The notes: generated from the letters alone by a model not told the origin. Counted from the stretch's first letter, positions 31,916-40,637 are shown. The stretch is 64,000 nt of DNA from Selenomonas timonae (GCF_014250475.1 NZ_CP060204.1:1687001-1751000), one strand, 5' to 3'. Translations and numbers: made by a program.

Positions 31916-32326
31916 ATGATGACAGCTAAGGAATATCTGAGCCAGGCATTCAAGATTGACAGAAAAATAGACAGTATGTTGGAACAGTCCGTGCGGCTGC
32001 GCAGCATGGCCACCAAGACCACCACCGTCCTTAGCGATATGCCGGGGAGTGCTACGAAGAATCCGCACAAGCTCTCCGATGTGGTGGTGAAGCTGGTGGA
32101 GCAGGAGGAGGAGATTGATCGTGAGATTGACCGCTTGGTAAGCCTCCGCGCCGAGATCTATGGCGTGATACAGGCTGTGGAGGATATGGATGAGCGGCTG
32201 GTCTTGGAGATGCGCTACATGGGGTATCACACGGTCACGGAGATTGCCAGGCGCATGGAAGTCGGGGAGCGACAGATATACCGCATCCATGAGCGCGGTC
32301 TGCAAAGTGTGGTCGTTCCTTCGTGA
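31916..32326 (+). CDS. DUF1492/ArpU-like late transcription regulator
   Basis: This 136-residue protein has an N-terminal helical coiled coil (YLSQAFKIDRKIDSMLEQSV; VVKLVEQEEEIDREIDRLVS) and a C-terminal HTH (LEMRYMGYHTVTEIARRMEV, then GERQIYRIHERGL), the pattern of DUF1492 and ArpU/RinA-type phage regulators, which switch on late genes. It stands directly before an array of ATGTCA iterons and a promoter, so it very likely acts there. ATG 31916 or 31919 is the start. Assignment by pattern and context. Confidence 0.82.
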   Translation: MMTAKEYLSQAFKIDRKIDSMLEQSVRLRSMATKTTTVLSDMPGSATKNPHKLSDVVVKLVEQEEEIDREIDRLVSLRAEIYGVIQAVEDMDERLVLEMRYMGYHTVTEIARRMEVGERQIYRIHERGLQSVVVPS

Positions 32327-32330
32327 AGAG

Positions 32331-32421
32331 CATGAAATGTCATGAAATGTCAGGGAATGTCATGAAATGTCAAAAAGCGGAAAAATGTCACAAAATGTCA
32401 GTGAATGTCAGGTTGATGTCA
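32331..32421 (+). repeat. ATGTCA iteron array (10-bp period)
   Basis: Eight ATGTCA motifs, most preceded by GAA or AAA, begin at 32337, 32347, 32357, 32367, 32385, 32395, 32405 and 32416. Spacing is 10, 10, 10, 18, 10, 10 and 11, so sites recur on one face of the helix. The last one overlaps the -35 box of a promoter. This is not a CRISPR array, as there are no spacers. Confidence 0.85.
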
Positions 32422-32442
32422 GTACGACCGATGTGATATGAT
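32413..32442 (+). promoter_or_regulatory. Late promoter downstream of iterons
   Basis: TTGATG (32413-32418) and TATGAT (32437-32442) stand 18 bases apart. The final iteron covers the -35 box. It would drive HNH, small terminase, ParB-methylase and, in an intact phage, the late operon. The arrangement suggests activation by the regulator encoded just upstream. Confidence 0.7.
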
Positions 32443-32524
32443 ACACTCAGCAAGAATAGGATATGGAATCAGCCTTCTCGGAGAAGCAATTCTCCGCGAG
32501 GGCTTTTTTGATGGAGGTGAAGCG

Positions 32525-32899
32525 ATGCCGAGAAAGCCGAAGCGACCCTGCCGCATGACGGGCTGTCCGAACCTTACGGATCGAAAAAGCTGCTACTGCG
32601 AGACGCACGAGAAAACGATGCAGAGGCATTATGACCATTTCGCTCGTGGCTACGATCAGCACGAGAGGTACGGCAGCGCGTGGCGCAGGATTCGTGACCG
32701 CTATTTGGCAGCGCATCCACTTTGCGAGTGCTGCAAGGAGCAGGGCAGGTACGTCCTCGCGACGCTTGTGCATCACATTCGACCTCTCGCCGACGGCGGC
32801 ACGCATGACGAGAGCAATTTGATGTCGCTCTGCGTATCCTGTCATGAGCGGATTCATCAGCGCGGCAGAGGCGATGGATACCCCCTAGGGGGCGGTTAA
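32525..32899 (+). CDS. Phage HNH endonuclease
   Basis: This 124-residue protein is an HNH nuclease: zinc ligands in CRMTGCPN...CYCETH and HPLCECCKEQ, then the catalytic core VHHIRPLADGGTHDESNLMS with LCVSCHERIH. HNH proteins beside terminase genes assist packaging cleavage in HK97-like phages. The start is ATG 32525 with GGAGGTG at good distance. It is followed by the small terminase gene. Confident. Confidence 0.92.
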   Translation: MPRKPKRPCRMTGCPNLTDRKSCYCETHEKTMQRHYDHFARGYDQHERYGSAWRRIRDRYLAAHPLCECCKEQGRYVLATLVHHIRPLADGGTHDESNLMSLCVSCHERIHQRGRGDGYPLGGG

Positions 32900-32991
32900 A
32901 TCTCTAAAACCGCGCCATTGCTAGACCGGGGAGGGGGCGTACGCATAAAAACGTCGGTTCAAACGGGGTATTAAGGGAAGGGGACGAAAAG

Positions 32992-33552
32992 ATGGCGCGT
33001 GACGGTACAAATCGCGGAGGACGGCGCATCCGCGCGGGAGATAAGCCCGAAGCACTGGCAGATAAAATCGCGGGCGGGCGAACGGCGCACATCATGGAGT
33101 TTCCCATGACGGAACTGGACGGCACAGACCTTGTGGACGCCGCCGACCTCTATGGTGAGGAGATGCCAACGCCGAGCGAGTTCCTGTCTGCGCGACAGCG
33201 GAACGGAAAGCCGCTCGGTGCGGATGAGATTTTTCGCGAGACGTGGCTGTGGCTCAAGGAGCGCGGTTGTGAGCGGCTTGTGAATCCGCGCCTGATTGAA
33301 AGCTACGCGCAGGCATTTGCCCGCTTCATCCAGTGTGAGGAGGCGATGAGTCAATACGGGCTCATTGGAAAGCATCCGACGACAGGAGGTGCGATTGCAA
33401 GCCCCTTCGTCCAGATGGGACAGGCATTTCAAAAGCAGTCCAATCTGCTCTGGTATGAGATATTCGACATCGTAAAGCAGAACTGCACCACCACATTCGT
33501 CGGCTCTCCGCAGGAGGACCGGATGGAGCGGCTGCTGCGTTCGAGGAAGTAA
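32992..33552 (+). CDS. Phage terminase small subunit, P27 family
   Basis: This 186-residue protein has the P27 type of small terminase: FRETWLWLKERGCERLVNPR, LIESYAQAFARFIQCEEAMS, GLIGKHPTTGGAIASPFVQM and FDIVKQNC. It should recognise packaging sites and hand DNA to the large subunit. Basic N-terminus (MARDGTNRGGRRIRAG). GGAAGGGG precedes ATG 32992. The large subunit that normally follows is not here; the ParB-methylase and then an amidase do, indicating loss or transfer of the late block. Confidence 0.9.
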   Translation: MARDGTNRGGRRIRAGDKPEALADKIAGGRTAHIMEFPMTELDGTDLVDAADLYGEEMPTPSEFLSARQRNGKPLGADEIFRETWLWLKERGCERLVNPRLIESYAQAFARFIQCEEAMSQYGLIGKHPTTGGAIASPFVQMGQAFQKQSNLLWYEIFDIVKQNCTTTFVGSPQEDRMERLLRSRK

Positions 33553-33564
33553 GGAGGGATTCAT

Positions 33565-34830
33565 TTGAACAAAACAACATCGGAGATGAAGCTCGTTCCA
33601 ATCGAGAGGCTCGTCCCGTATGCCAACAATGCACGAACACATTCGCCGGAGCAGATCAATAAGCTGCGCGGCAGTCTGCGTGAGTTTGGATTTGTGAGTC
33701 CCGTCATCATCGACAAGGACTACGGCATTCTCGCAGGACACGGACGTGTTGCAGCGGCGCGGGCAGAGGGCATGGAGAATGTGCCGTGCGTATTCGTCGA
33801 TCATCTGACCGAGGCGCAGAAGAAGGCATACATCCTCGCGGACAACCGTTTCGCACTCGATGCGGGCTGGGACGAGGAAATGCTGCGCGTCGAGATGGAA
33901 GCCTTGCAGGGTATGGACTTTGACATCTCGCTCACGGGCTTTGACGAATCCGAGATTGCCGATCTGCTCTCACTGGATGATGGTGAAGCGCAGGAAGATG
34001 ACTTTGATGTGGAAGCAGAGCTTCAGAGACCTTGCGTCTCTCGCTCTGGTGATGTCTGGCATCTCGGCAAGCATCGTGTTATCTGCGGAGATTCCACGTT
34101 GCCGGAGACGTATGAACGTCTGCTCGGCAGCGAGAAAGTCAATCTCGTCTGCACCGATCCCCCATATATGATCCAGCTTGAAAGCACGTCGGGGAAAATC
34201 AAGAATGACGATCTGAATGACAAGGACGCTTACGACTTCCTGAAATCTGCCTTTATCGCCTTTCACTCGGCGATGGCGACGGACGCATCCATCTACGTTT
34301 TCTACGCAACAGCAAAAGCCCGCATCTTTCATGACGCTTATGAGGATGCGGGCTTTAAAGTTGGCGCAGGTCTAGTGTGGAAGAAAGACCGTCTCGTCCT
34401 CACACGGACGGACTGGAAGTACATCCACGAGCCGATTATCTGGGGCTGGCGGAAGGACGGGCGGCACAGATGGTACGGCGATCAAAAGCAGACTACCGTC
34501 TTTGCATTCGACCGTATCAAGGACTCGAAGAAGGACGGCTGCGGACATCCGTCCTCGAAGCCCGTTCCGCTCATCGCGTATCTCGTCAAGCAGTGTACGC
34601 AGACGAACGGTATCGTTCTCGATGGCTTCCTTGGTTCTGCATCAACGCTCATCGCCTGTGACCAGTTGGGGCGTATCTGCTATGGCGTAGAGCTTGAGCC
34701 GAAGTTCGTGGATGTCGCCGTCGAGCGGTACATCCAGAGCAAGGACGGCAACATCGAAGATGTGTTTTTGGAACGTGATGGTGAGCGCATTCCGTATGCG
34801 GATGTGCCAAGAGTAGAGGAGGTATCGTGA
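33565..34830 (+). CDS. ParB-domain DNA methyltransferase
   Basis: This 421-residue protein joins a ParB/Srx-like domain (residues 10-100; VPIERLVPYANNARTHSPEQ, GILAGHGRVAAARAEGMENV) to a beta-class methyltransferase (DPPY near 198-201; DGFLGSASTLIACDQLG near 352-368). Such phage proteins modify adenine or N4-cytosine in the phage genome. The start is TTG 33565, with AAGGAGGG upstream, and the stop overlaps the next start. It sits between small terminase and amidase; in intact phages of this kind it is next to the large terminase. Confidence 0.9.
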   Translation: MNKTTSEMKLVPIERLVPYANNARTHSPEQINKLRGSLREFGFVSPVIIDKDYGILAGHGRVAAARAEGMENVPCVFVDHLTEAQKKAYILADNRFALDAGWDEEMLRVEMEALQGMDFDISLTGFDESEIADLLSLDDGEAQEDDFDVEAELQRPCVSRSGDVWHLGKHRVICGDSTLPETYERLLGSEKVNLVCTDPPYMIQLESTSGKIKNDDLNDKDAYDFLKSAFIAFHSAMATDASIYVFYATAKARIFHDAYEDAGFKVGAGLVWKKDRLVLTRTDWKYIHEPIIWGWRKDGRHRWYGDQKQTTVFAFDRIKDSKKDGCGHPSSKPVPLIAYLVKQCTQTNGIVLDGFLGSASTLIACDQLGRICYGVELEPKFVDVAVERYIQSKDGNIEDVFLERDGERIPYADVPRVEEVS

Positions 34831-35369
34831 TGCGTTTGTTTTTGAATCCAGGTCATGCCCCGGACGGGAATCCCGACCCCGGCGCGTGCGGCTATGGACT
34901 CCGTGAGTGCGATGTGGCAAAGAACGTCACAGACCTTGTAGCGGGTTATCTCGCTGCCGCAGGTGTCGAGGTGGGCGGCTGTCTGCAATCTGATAGCCTC
35001 CATGAAGTTGTCTCCGCTTCCAATCGTGCGGATGCCGATGTGTTCATCTCTGTTCACTGCAACGCTTGTAACGGCAGTGCGAACGGGACGGAGACGTGGC
35101 ACTACTACGGAAGCACCGAAGGCGAGAAGCTGGCACGCTGCATCCAGAATCAGATCGTGGATGCGATCGGAACTGTGGATCGCGGCGTGAAGGGCGCAAA
35201 GCCCGGTGTTAACGGTCTGTACGTTCTTAGCAACACCGATGCGGTTGCCATACTTGTGGAGCTTGCGTTTATCGACCATGCGGGTGATGCACAGTTGCTC
35301 CGCAGCCGGCAGGATGAATTCGCGCGTGCGATTGCACGCGGAGTAACGGACTATGAAGGAGAGTGCTGA
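34830..35369 (+). CDS. N-acetylmuramoyl-L-alanine amidase (endolysin)
   Basis: This 179-residue Amidase_3 enzyme cuts the bond between muramic acid and the peptide. Zinc ligands are in LNPGHAPDG (His9), GLRECDVAKNV (Glu) and ISVHCNACNG (His), and the catalytic Glu is in VAILVELAFIDH. No signal peptide is seen, as expected for a holin-dependent endolysin. ATG 34830 overlaps the methylase stop and is spaced six bases from AGGAGGT. No cell-wall-binding domain follows. The paired holin of this module is absent; the only holin lies at 14463 in the other phage block. Confidence 0.92.
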   Translation: MRLFLNPGHAPDGNPDPGACGYGLRECDVAKNVTDLVAGYLAAAGVEVGGCLQSDSLHEVVSASNRADADVFISVHCNACNGSANGTETWHYYGSTEGEKLARCIQNQIVDAIGTVDRGVKGAKPGVNGLYVLSNTDAVAILVELAFIDHAGDAQLLRSRQDEFARAIARGVTDYEGEC

Positions 35370-35371
35370 AG

Positions 35372-35653
35372 ATGAAACTGGAACACATTCAAAATGAGTT
35401 GAAGAATCATGTGGGGGATTTCGTGCGGACGGAGGCAAAGGAAGCGACCGTTCTTTGGCTGCACGAGAAAGGACTCCCGGCGGCGTGTGAAGTATCGGCG
35501 GCGTATACGGCGGCACTTCGCGAGAGTGCCGAGAAGGAAACGGGATGGTGCAGATTCCGTGACCGCATCTTCTTGCCGCTTGTCATCGACGGGGCAATCT
35601 GGATGACGGGCAAGATGCTTGAGCGCATGACTTCCCCTCATTCTGTGAAATGA
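35372..35653 (+). CDS. Small phage protein after amidase, unknown (93 aa)
   Basis: This 93-residue protein is amphipathic and charged at the N-terminus (MKLEHIQNELKNHVGDFVRT) and hydrophobic towards the end (FRDRIFLPLVIDGAIWMTGK). It lies between amidase and cytosine methylase, and its stop overlaps the next start (ATGATG). A lysis accessory role is imaginable by position only. GGAGAG precedes ATG 35372. Family not recognised. Confidence 0.65.
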   Translation: MKLEHIQNELKNHVGDFVRTEAKEATVLWLHEKGLPAACEVSAAYTAALRESAEKETGWCRFRDRIFLPLVIDGAIWMTGKMLERMTSPHSVK

Positions 35654-36936
35654 TGACGCTCGGGAGTTTGTTTGACGGGAGTGGAGGATTCACACTCGGT
35701 GCTGTTCTTGCGGGGATTACACCAAAGTGGGCATCGGAGGTTGAGCCGTTCCCGATTCGCGTCACCACGAAGCGGCTTCCTTCCGTCAAACATCTTGGAG
35801 ACATCCATCGGATTCACGGCGATGAGATCGAGCCTGTGGACATCATCACCTTCGGTTCTCCCTGCACGAATCTCAGCATCGCGGGACGGAGGGAGGGGCT
35901 GCATGGGCAGGAGTCCATACTGTTCTTCGAGGCAATTCGTATCGTTCGGGAAATGAGGAGGGGGACGGATGGGAAATATCCGAGATTCATCGTGTGGGAA
36001 AACGTCGCGGGAGCATTCTCAAGTGCCGAGGGGCGTGACTTCCAGTCTGTCCTTACGGAGATCGTCCGCATCAAGGAGCCGCAGGCTCCCGAGGTGCCTT
36101 TGCCTCAAAAGGATGGATGGGCATACGCAGACATTCTTCTGGGAGACGGATGGAGCGTTGCGTACCGGCTCATGGACGCACAGGGCTGGGGAGTTCCACA
36201 GCGTCGGCGCAGAATCTACCTTGTCGCAGATTTTGGAGGATCAAGTGCCGGAGAGATACTATTTGACACCGAAAGCGTGCGTCGGGATCTTGCGCCGTGC
36301 TTCGCTGCGTGGCAAGGCACTGCCAGAGAGTTTGCGGATGGCACTGGAACGGCAAGCGAGAGGGTAAGTGCGGGTTTCTGTACCGAGCATTCCGCACAGA
36401 GCCGCAGCATTGGCTATGCGGAGGAGACATCTCCAACGCTTCGTGCGGGCAGAGTCCCTGCCGTATTTGAATCGCATGGGGCAGACGCGCGGTATAGCGG
36501 ACCCCTTCCTGTTGCGCCGACGGTCTCTCGCCATTACGGCACGGGCGGGAACAATCAGCCGCTTGTATTGAAGGACGTACAAGCATACGGCATCTCGTCA
36601 TTCCAGTCCAACGCTATGCGCTCGGATAACCCAAACTCTGGCATATACGAAACGGAGACGGCGCGGACGATTGACCAAAGCGGCGGGAACCCTGCGTGCT
36701 GTCAGGGCGGCGTTGCCGTTGTTTCCATCCAAGGTTCGATGATCGGACGACAGGAGAAGAACGGCCCGCAGGGAAGCGGCATCGCAGAGAATGTGAGTTT
36801 TACCCTCAACACAGCCGACCGTCATGCGGTCTATGCCATGACCACGGGCTGCCACTCTCATTTTGCAAAGGAGAAATGTCCGACATTGATGGCGCGGGAC
36901 TTCAAAGACCCAACGGTCGTGAATCAGCCGGTCTAA
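35650..36936 (+). CDS. DNA cytosine-5 methyltransferase, 3' truncated
   Basis: This C5-methyltransferase has motif I SLFDGSGGFTLG, the catalytic loop GSPCTNLS (Cys in motif IV, near residue 77), ENV (motif VI) and PQRRRRIYLV (motif VIII). The following recognition region is present, but the last family motifs (the usual RRLTP...QGFP and final GNA...P segments) are missing: the frame ends after LMARDFKDPTVVNQPV, where the sequence passes directly into a serine recombinase gene. At 428 residues it is probably inactive. It shows a deletion or recombination junction near 36930. Confidence 0.85.
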   Translation: MMTLGSLFDGSGGFTLGAVLAGITPKWASEVEPFPIRVTTKRLPSVKHLGDIHRIHGDEIEPVDIITFGSPCTNLSIAGRREGLHGQESILFFEAIRIVREMRRGTDGKYPRFIVWENVAGAFSSAEGRDFQSVLTEIVRIKEPQAPEVPLPQKDGWAYADILLGDGWSVAYRLMDAQGWGVPQRRRRIYLVADFGGSSAGEILFDTESVRRDLAPCFAAWQGTAREFADGTGTASERVSAGFCTEHSAQSRSIGYAEETSPTLRAGRVPAVFESHGADARYSGPLPVAPTVSRHYGTGGNNQPLVLKDVQAYGISSFQSNAMRSDNPNSGIYETETARTIDQSGGNPACCQGGVAVVSIQGSMIGRQEKNGPQGSGIAENVSFTLNTADRHAVYAMTTGCHSHFAKEKCPTLMARDFKDPTVVNQPV

Positions 36937-37799
36937 TTTCCACAGTGCGCTCCATCCTCACAAACGAGAAGTATCGCGGCGATGCGCTGATTCAGAAACA
37001 ATATACGGCAGACTTCTTGGATAAGACGCGACGTAAGAACACGGGCGAGATTCCGCAGTATTATGTGGAAGAGCACCACGAGGCGATTATTCCGCCGGAC
37101 TTATTCGACTTTGTGCAATTGGAGATAAAACGCAGAGAGCAGAACGGGAAGCACAGCGGCGTGAGCATCTTCGCGAACAAAATCAAATGCGGCTGCTGCG
37201 GCGGTTACTACGGGGCGAAAGTGTGGCACTCCACGGATAAGTACCGCAGGATCATCTACCGCTGCAACAAGAAATATGCCCACAAGGAGAAGCCGTGCAG
37301 CACACGGCATTTGACGGAAGAGGAAATCAAACGGATTTTCGTTAAGGCTCTGAACTCCTTGGTGGAAGTCAAAGAGAATGTGATTGCGGAACTCAGATCC
37401 CTGATTAACGGCGTTTGCCAGACAGGGGAGTTGACTGAGGAACACGATAGAACAGAGCAGGAACTCTGCGTTTTGACAGAACGGCTCGAAATGCTGATTC
37501 GTGAGAATGCACGGGTAGCACAGGATCAGACGGAGTATCTGAAACAGGAAAATAAGATTCGTGCACACTATCTGGAAAAGCAGGATCATCTGATGAGGTT
37601 GGACGAGCAAATTGCCGAAAGGGAGAGCAAGAGAAACACCTTGGAGGGCATGATTCAAGTGATATGCGGTATCAACGGGGAGCAGGTTGCGTTTGACGAG
37701 GAGCTATGGAGTGGGCTGCTCGACCACATTGTGGTTAAGGAGGGCGGAGCGGTGATTGTTGTTTTCAAGGGCGGGATTGAGATTGGTGTTGAGGGGTGA
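36936..37799 (+). pseudogene. Large serine recombinase, C-terminal fragment
   Basis: The frame begins to match recombinases at ISTVRSILTNEKYRGDAL and continues with the recombinase domain (YYVEEHHEAIIPPDLFDFVQ), the zinc ribbon (KCGCCGGYYGAKV...CNKKYAHKEKPC) and the coiled-coil end (EHDRTEQELCVLTERLEMLI). The catalytic domain is absent. It is consistent with the missing C-terminal half of the gene that starts at 16667, though about 110 residues between the halves are found nowhere in the window. It ends the prophage region; DUF389 follows. Confidence 0.87.
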
Positions 37800-37857
37800 G
37801 AATATAGGAGAGCTTCCATTCGTCATATTGTATGTTTTGAATATCTCTTTCAAAAAA

Positions 37858-37891
37858 GCATTAGGCAACACGGCGTGTTCTATGGTATAAT
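37858..37891 (+). promoter_or_regulatory. Extended -10 promoter of the DUF389 gene
   Basis: TATAAT at 37886-37891 is preceded by TG with one base between (TGG TATAAT). From CATTAG at 37858 to TTTTC after the -10, the stretch matches the comM upstream region at 27 of 37 positions. No standard -35 box is needed for this type. Confidence 0.65.
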
Positions 37892-37940
37892 TTTCATAAA
37901 TAACCAATATCTTGATATAGGACAAAAGGAGAATATTTGT

Positions 37941-39310
37941 TTGATTTTGGATAAGCTAAAAAAATTTTTGACTTGCATGGAGACATTGCGTCAATACAGG
38001 AAATTACAGAGCGGATCAACGCTGGCGTTCAGTTTCGGGGGACGAATCTCAGTGTCCTGATGCTGGCGATCTTCATTGCCTCCATCGGTCTCAATATGAA
38101 CAGTACGGCAGTCATTATCGGCGCGATGCTGATCTCTCCGCTGATGGGGTCGATCCTTGGGATTGGCTATGGACTTGCTCGTTATGACGGCACATATATC
38201 TGTTCCAGCGCAGGGAGTCTGTTCGCCCAAGTGTTCATTTCGATTGCCACATCGACGCTTTATTTTTCCCTCACACCGATTGATACGCCCTCGTCGGAAC
38301 TACTTGCGCGGACATCGCCGACCATCTGGGACGTTTTGATCGCGGTCTTTGGCGGGCTCGCGGGCATCATCGGTGTAACCCGCAAAGAGGGCGGGAATGT
38401 CATCCCCGGTGTTGCGATTGCGACGGCTCTGATGCCGCCGCTCTGTACCGCAGGATATGGCTTTGCGACGGGCGTGACAGCGTACGCGGTGGGGGCTCTC
38501 TATCTGTTCTTTATCAACAGTTTCTTTATCTGTCTGACGGCATTTGTTGTCCTCAAAATCATTGATGTCCCCTCGAAGATTGCGCGGGATTCTGTCGAGT
38601 TTTCAAGGCAGAAACACTATTTGCTGACCATTGCCATGATTGTCACCTTGCCCAGCTGTTTCTTTGCGTATCAGAGCGTGGAGGAAAATCTGCAGAACGA
38701 GCAGGCAAAGAGTTATATCGAGGAGAATTTCAAAGCACCGCCCCGTCTGGCAATCTCCTATACGTTGGACAACGAGAAGAAAATGCTGACGGTATTTACG
38801 ACTGCCGGAATAGCGGAGGACGACTTGGCGGCATTGACGGAGAAGCTGCATGAAAAGAAACACCTCAGACCATTCCAGCTGGAGGTCTTTTCTGCGGAAA
38901 CGGTGGAAGAGCGGGAAAAGACGGAGGCGATGATCGAGCGCAGGCTCAGCGAGGTTGAAAAAAGAGGCATTCCCACCGTGCAGGAACAGCAGACCGTGAC
39001 CGCACTCAAGTCTGCCCGCGAGGAAAGCGAGAAGCAGAGCACTTACATCTTGGACTGGAATCGTGAGGCGCGCATTGTATTTCCGCAAATCTCCCGCATC
39101 GCCGTCGGGAGTGTGCACGCCCCAGCCCCTGCGGCAGATAAAGTGGCTTCTCTGAGTGAAATGCACATTGCGTTCGTCTATCTTCAAGCTGATCTGGACG
39201 AAGCGGCGCGTACACGTCTGACCGAGTGGCTTTCTGCCAAAGCACAGCGCAGTGTAGAGGTACATTTCCTGCCCGAAGCCCCTGTAGTAGAGGAAAATGA
39301 GGCGACGTAA
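37941..39310 (+). CDS. DUF389 family membrane protein (probable frameshift at N-terminus)
   Basis: This integral membrane protein of the DUF389/TIGR00341 family has about six helices in the first 200 residues (LSVLMLAIFIASIGLNMNST; VIIGAMLISPLMGSILGIG; VIPGVAIATALMPPLCTAGY) and a large soluble C-terminal part. Function in bacteria is not settled. The long frame begins at TTG 37973 (HGDIASIQEI), with no ribosome site there. AGGAG and TTG 37941 open another frame (LILDKLKKFL) whose end would join the long frame if one base were added to the A7/T5 run at 37959-37969. I therefore read one gene from 37941 with a 1-base loss; the visible product from 37973 is 445 aa. Confidence 0.82.
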
Positions 39311-39373
39311 TCAGTGCTTGTGGACGGATTTCGTATGTTGTGAAGAAAAAACACATAGGACTGCATAATGACC

Positions 39374-39390
39374 TGCCCCCCAAAAGTTAG
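39374..39390 (+). repeat. TGCCCCCCAAAAGTTAG, arm of the 18703 palindrome
   Basis: This 17-base sequence equals the left arm of the palindrome at 18703-18748 (which has one more A). Here the other arm is absent; IS5 copy 1 begins at the next base, and its TTAG flank is the end of this arm. It may be the stub of an older insertion-sequence end. Confidence 0.55.
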
Positions 39391-40637
39391 GGAAACGCTG
39401 AAAAATTCTTTTGTTGCACGATTGAGCTCCGAAATATTACAATAGAGGAAGACAGCAACACGACGAGAGAGAGGCAACATCATGGTGCAGCAAACCTTTA
39501 CCGACATGGAGTACGCAAACCGCAAGAGAACAACACGGCGTGAAGCCTTTCTGCAAGCCATGGAATCCATCATTCCTTGGAACGAATGGATGGCGCTCAT
39601 CGCGCCGCACTATATCCAGAAAGAGCGTGGCAGAAAACTGATCCCGCTTGAGACAATGTTGCGTATGTACATCCTGCAGATCCGGTTCGGTCTCTCGGAC
39701 GAGGGAGTCGAGGATGCCATCTATGACAGCTACGCCATGAAACACTTCCTGAAGATCGACTTCTCCAGAGAACAGACACCCGATGCCACGACACTCCTTC
39801 ACTTCCGCCACTTGCTGGAAAAACACGACATCACGCGCAAGATCTTTGATGACGTAAAACAGCGGCTGGACGCCTCGGGGCTCATCATGCACGGCGGTAC
39901 AATCGTTGACGCAACCATCATTCATGCACCGAGTTCGACCAAGAACGCCACGAAGACCCGCGACCCTGAAATGCACTCCGTCAGGAAAGGGAATCAATGG
40001 TTCTTCGGCATGAAGATCCATTCCGGTGCGGATGCCGGAACAGGCTAAGTCCATACGATCACAGCGACCGCCGCCAACGTGCACGACATTGTCCAAGCCC
40101 ATGCGCTGATCCGCGAAGATGATCATTTTTTCTATGGGGATTCAGGGTATCTCGGTGTGGAAAAGCGCACGGAAATCCGAGAGACACCCGCTCTTTCAGA
40201 CGTGGACTACCGCATTGCCCAAAGACTCTCGCAGAACCGCATGACGAAAGAATACAAAGGAATGAATTGGGACAGACAGATCGAGCACGAGAAAACTTCC
40301 ATCCGCTGCAAGGTGGAGCATCCGTTCCTCATTGTGAAGCGGCTGTTCCAAGCGGGCAGGACAAGGTATCGTGGCATCAAGAAGAACCTGCTCCGTTACT
40401 ATCTACTCTTTGCATCGGCGAACCTCGTCATGTGTTTGAGGGCAGGAAGGCAGAGGGCGTTCTGCATGACAATGGGATAAGTGCGCCCTTTTTCCCAAAT
40501 TTCCCGGTGAAACGGGCGATTCGGGGAAGAAAAAGGGGCAATGAGAGCAGTATTGCACGCTCTTTTGTATTGCAATTTGTGAAATTTGTGTCTGCGGATC
40601 AGCTGGCTGTGATTATCCACTATTTATCAGTGATTCC
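39391..40637 (+). mobile_element. IS5-family element, copy 1
   Basis: The ends GGAAACGCTGAAAAATTC (left) and the complement of TTTATCAGTGATTCC (right) are imperfect terminal inverted repeats. The left flank is TTAG and the right flank TTAA; both fit the IS5 YTAR target, but they are not identical, suggesting recombination between copies after insertion. The transposase gene is broken by one stop codon. Confidence 0.85.
39482..40480 (+). pseudogene. IS5-family transposase, one in-frame stop
   Basis: The 333-codon frame encodes a DDE transposase: TIVDATIIHAPSSTKN with the first Asp, YGDSGYLGVEKR with the second, and CKVEHPFLIVKRLF with the Glu. TAA at 40046-40048 replaces the TAC found at the same codon of copy 2. 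Everything else is intact and equal in length to copy 2. ATG 39482 follows GAGAGAGG. It is inactive as read. Confidence 0.9.

Larger units (their letters stand above)
1..37799. mobile_element. Prophage region (one rearranged or two abutting siphophage prophages)
   Basis: Late phage genes fill 1-14858, recombinases 15189-17087, defence cargo 17.4-23.9 kb, and early genes plus small terminase, amidase and methylases 24.3-36.9 kb. A recombinase remnant closes the region at 37799, after which DUF389 and later chromosomal genes begin. The left boundary is outside the window, and I found no attL/attR pair. Because a recombinase sits in the middle and the small terminase lies 33 kb to the right of the large one, this is not a single prophage in normal gene order. 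Confidence 0.85.

Noticed and set aside
32331-32421. Short repeats as a CRISPR array
   Set aside because: Units are about 10 bases without spacers, no cas genes are near, and they end in a promoter.
37800-37860. attR of the prophage
   Set aside because: No matching core sequence could be found elsewhere in the window, and the left end is outside it.
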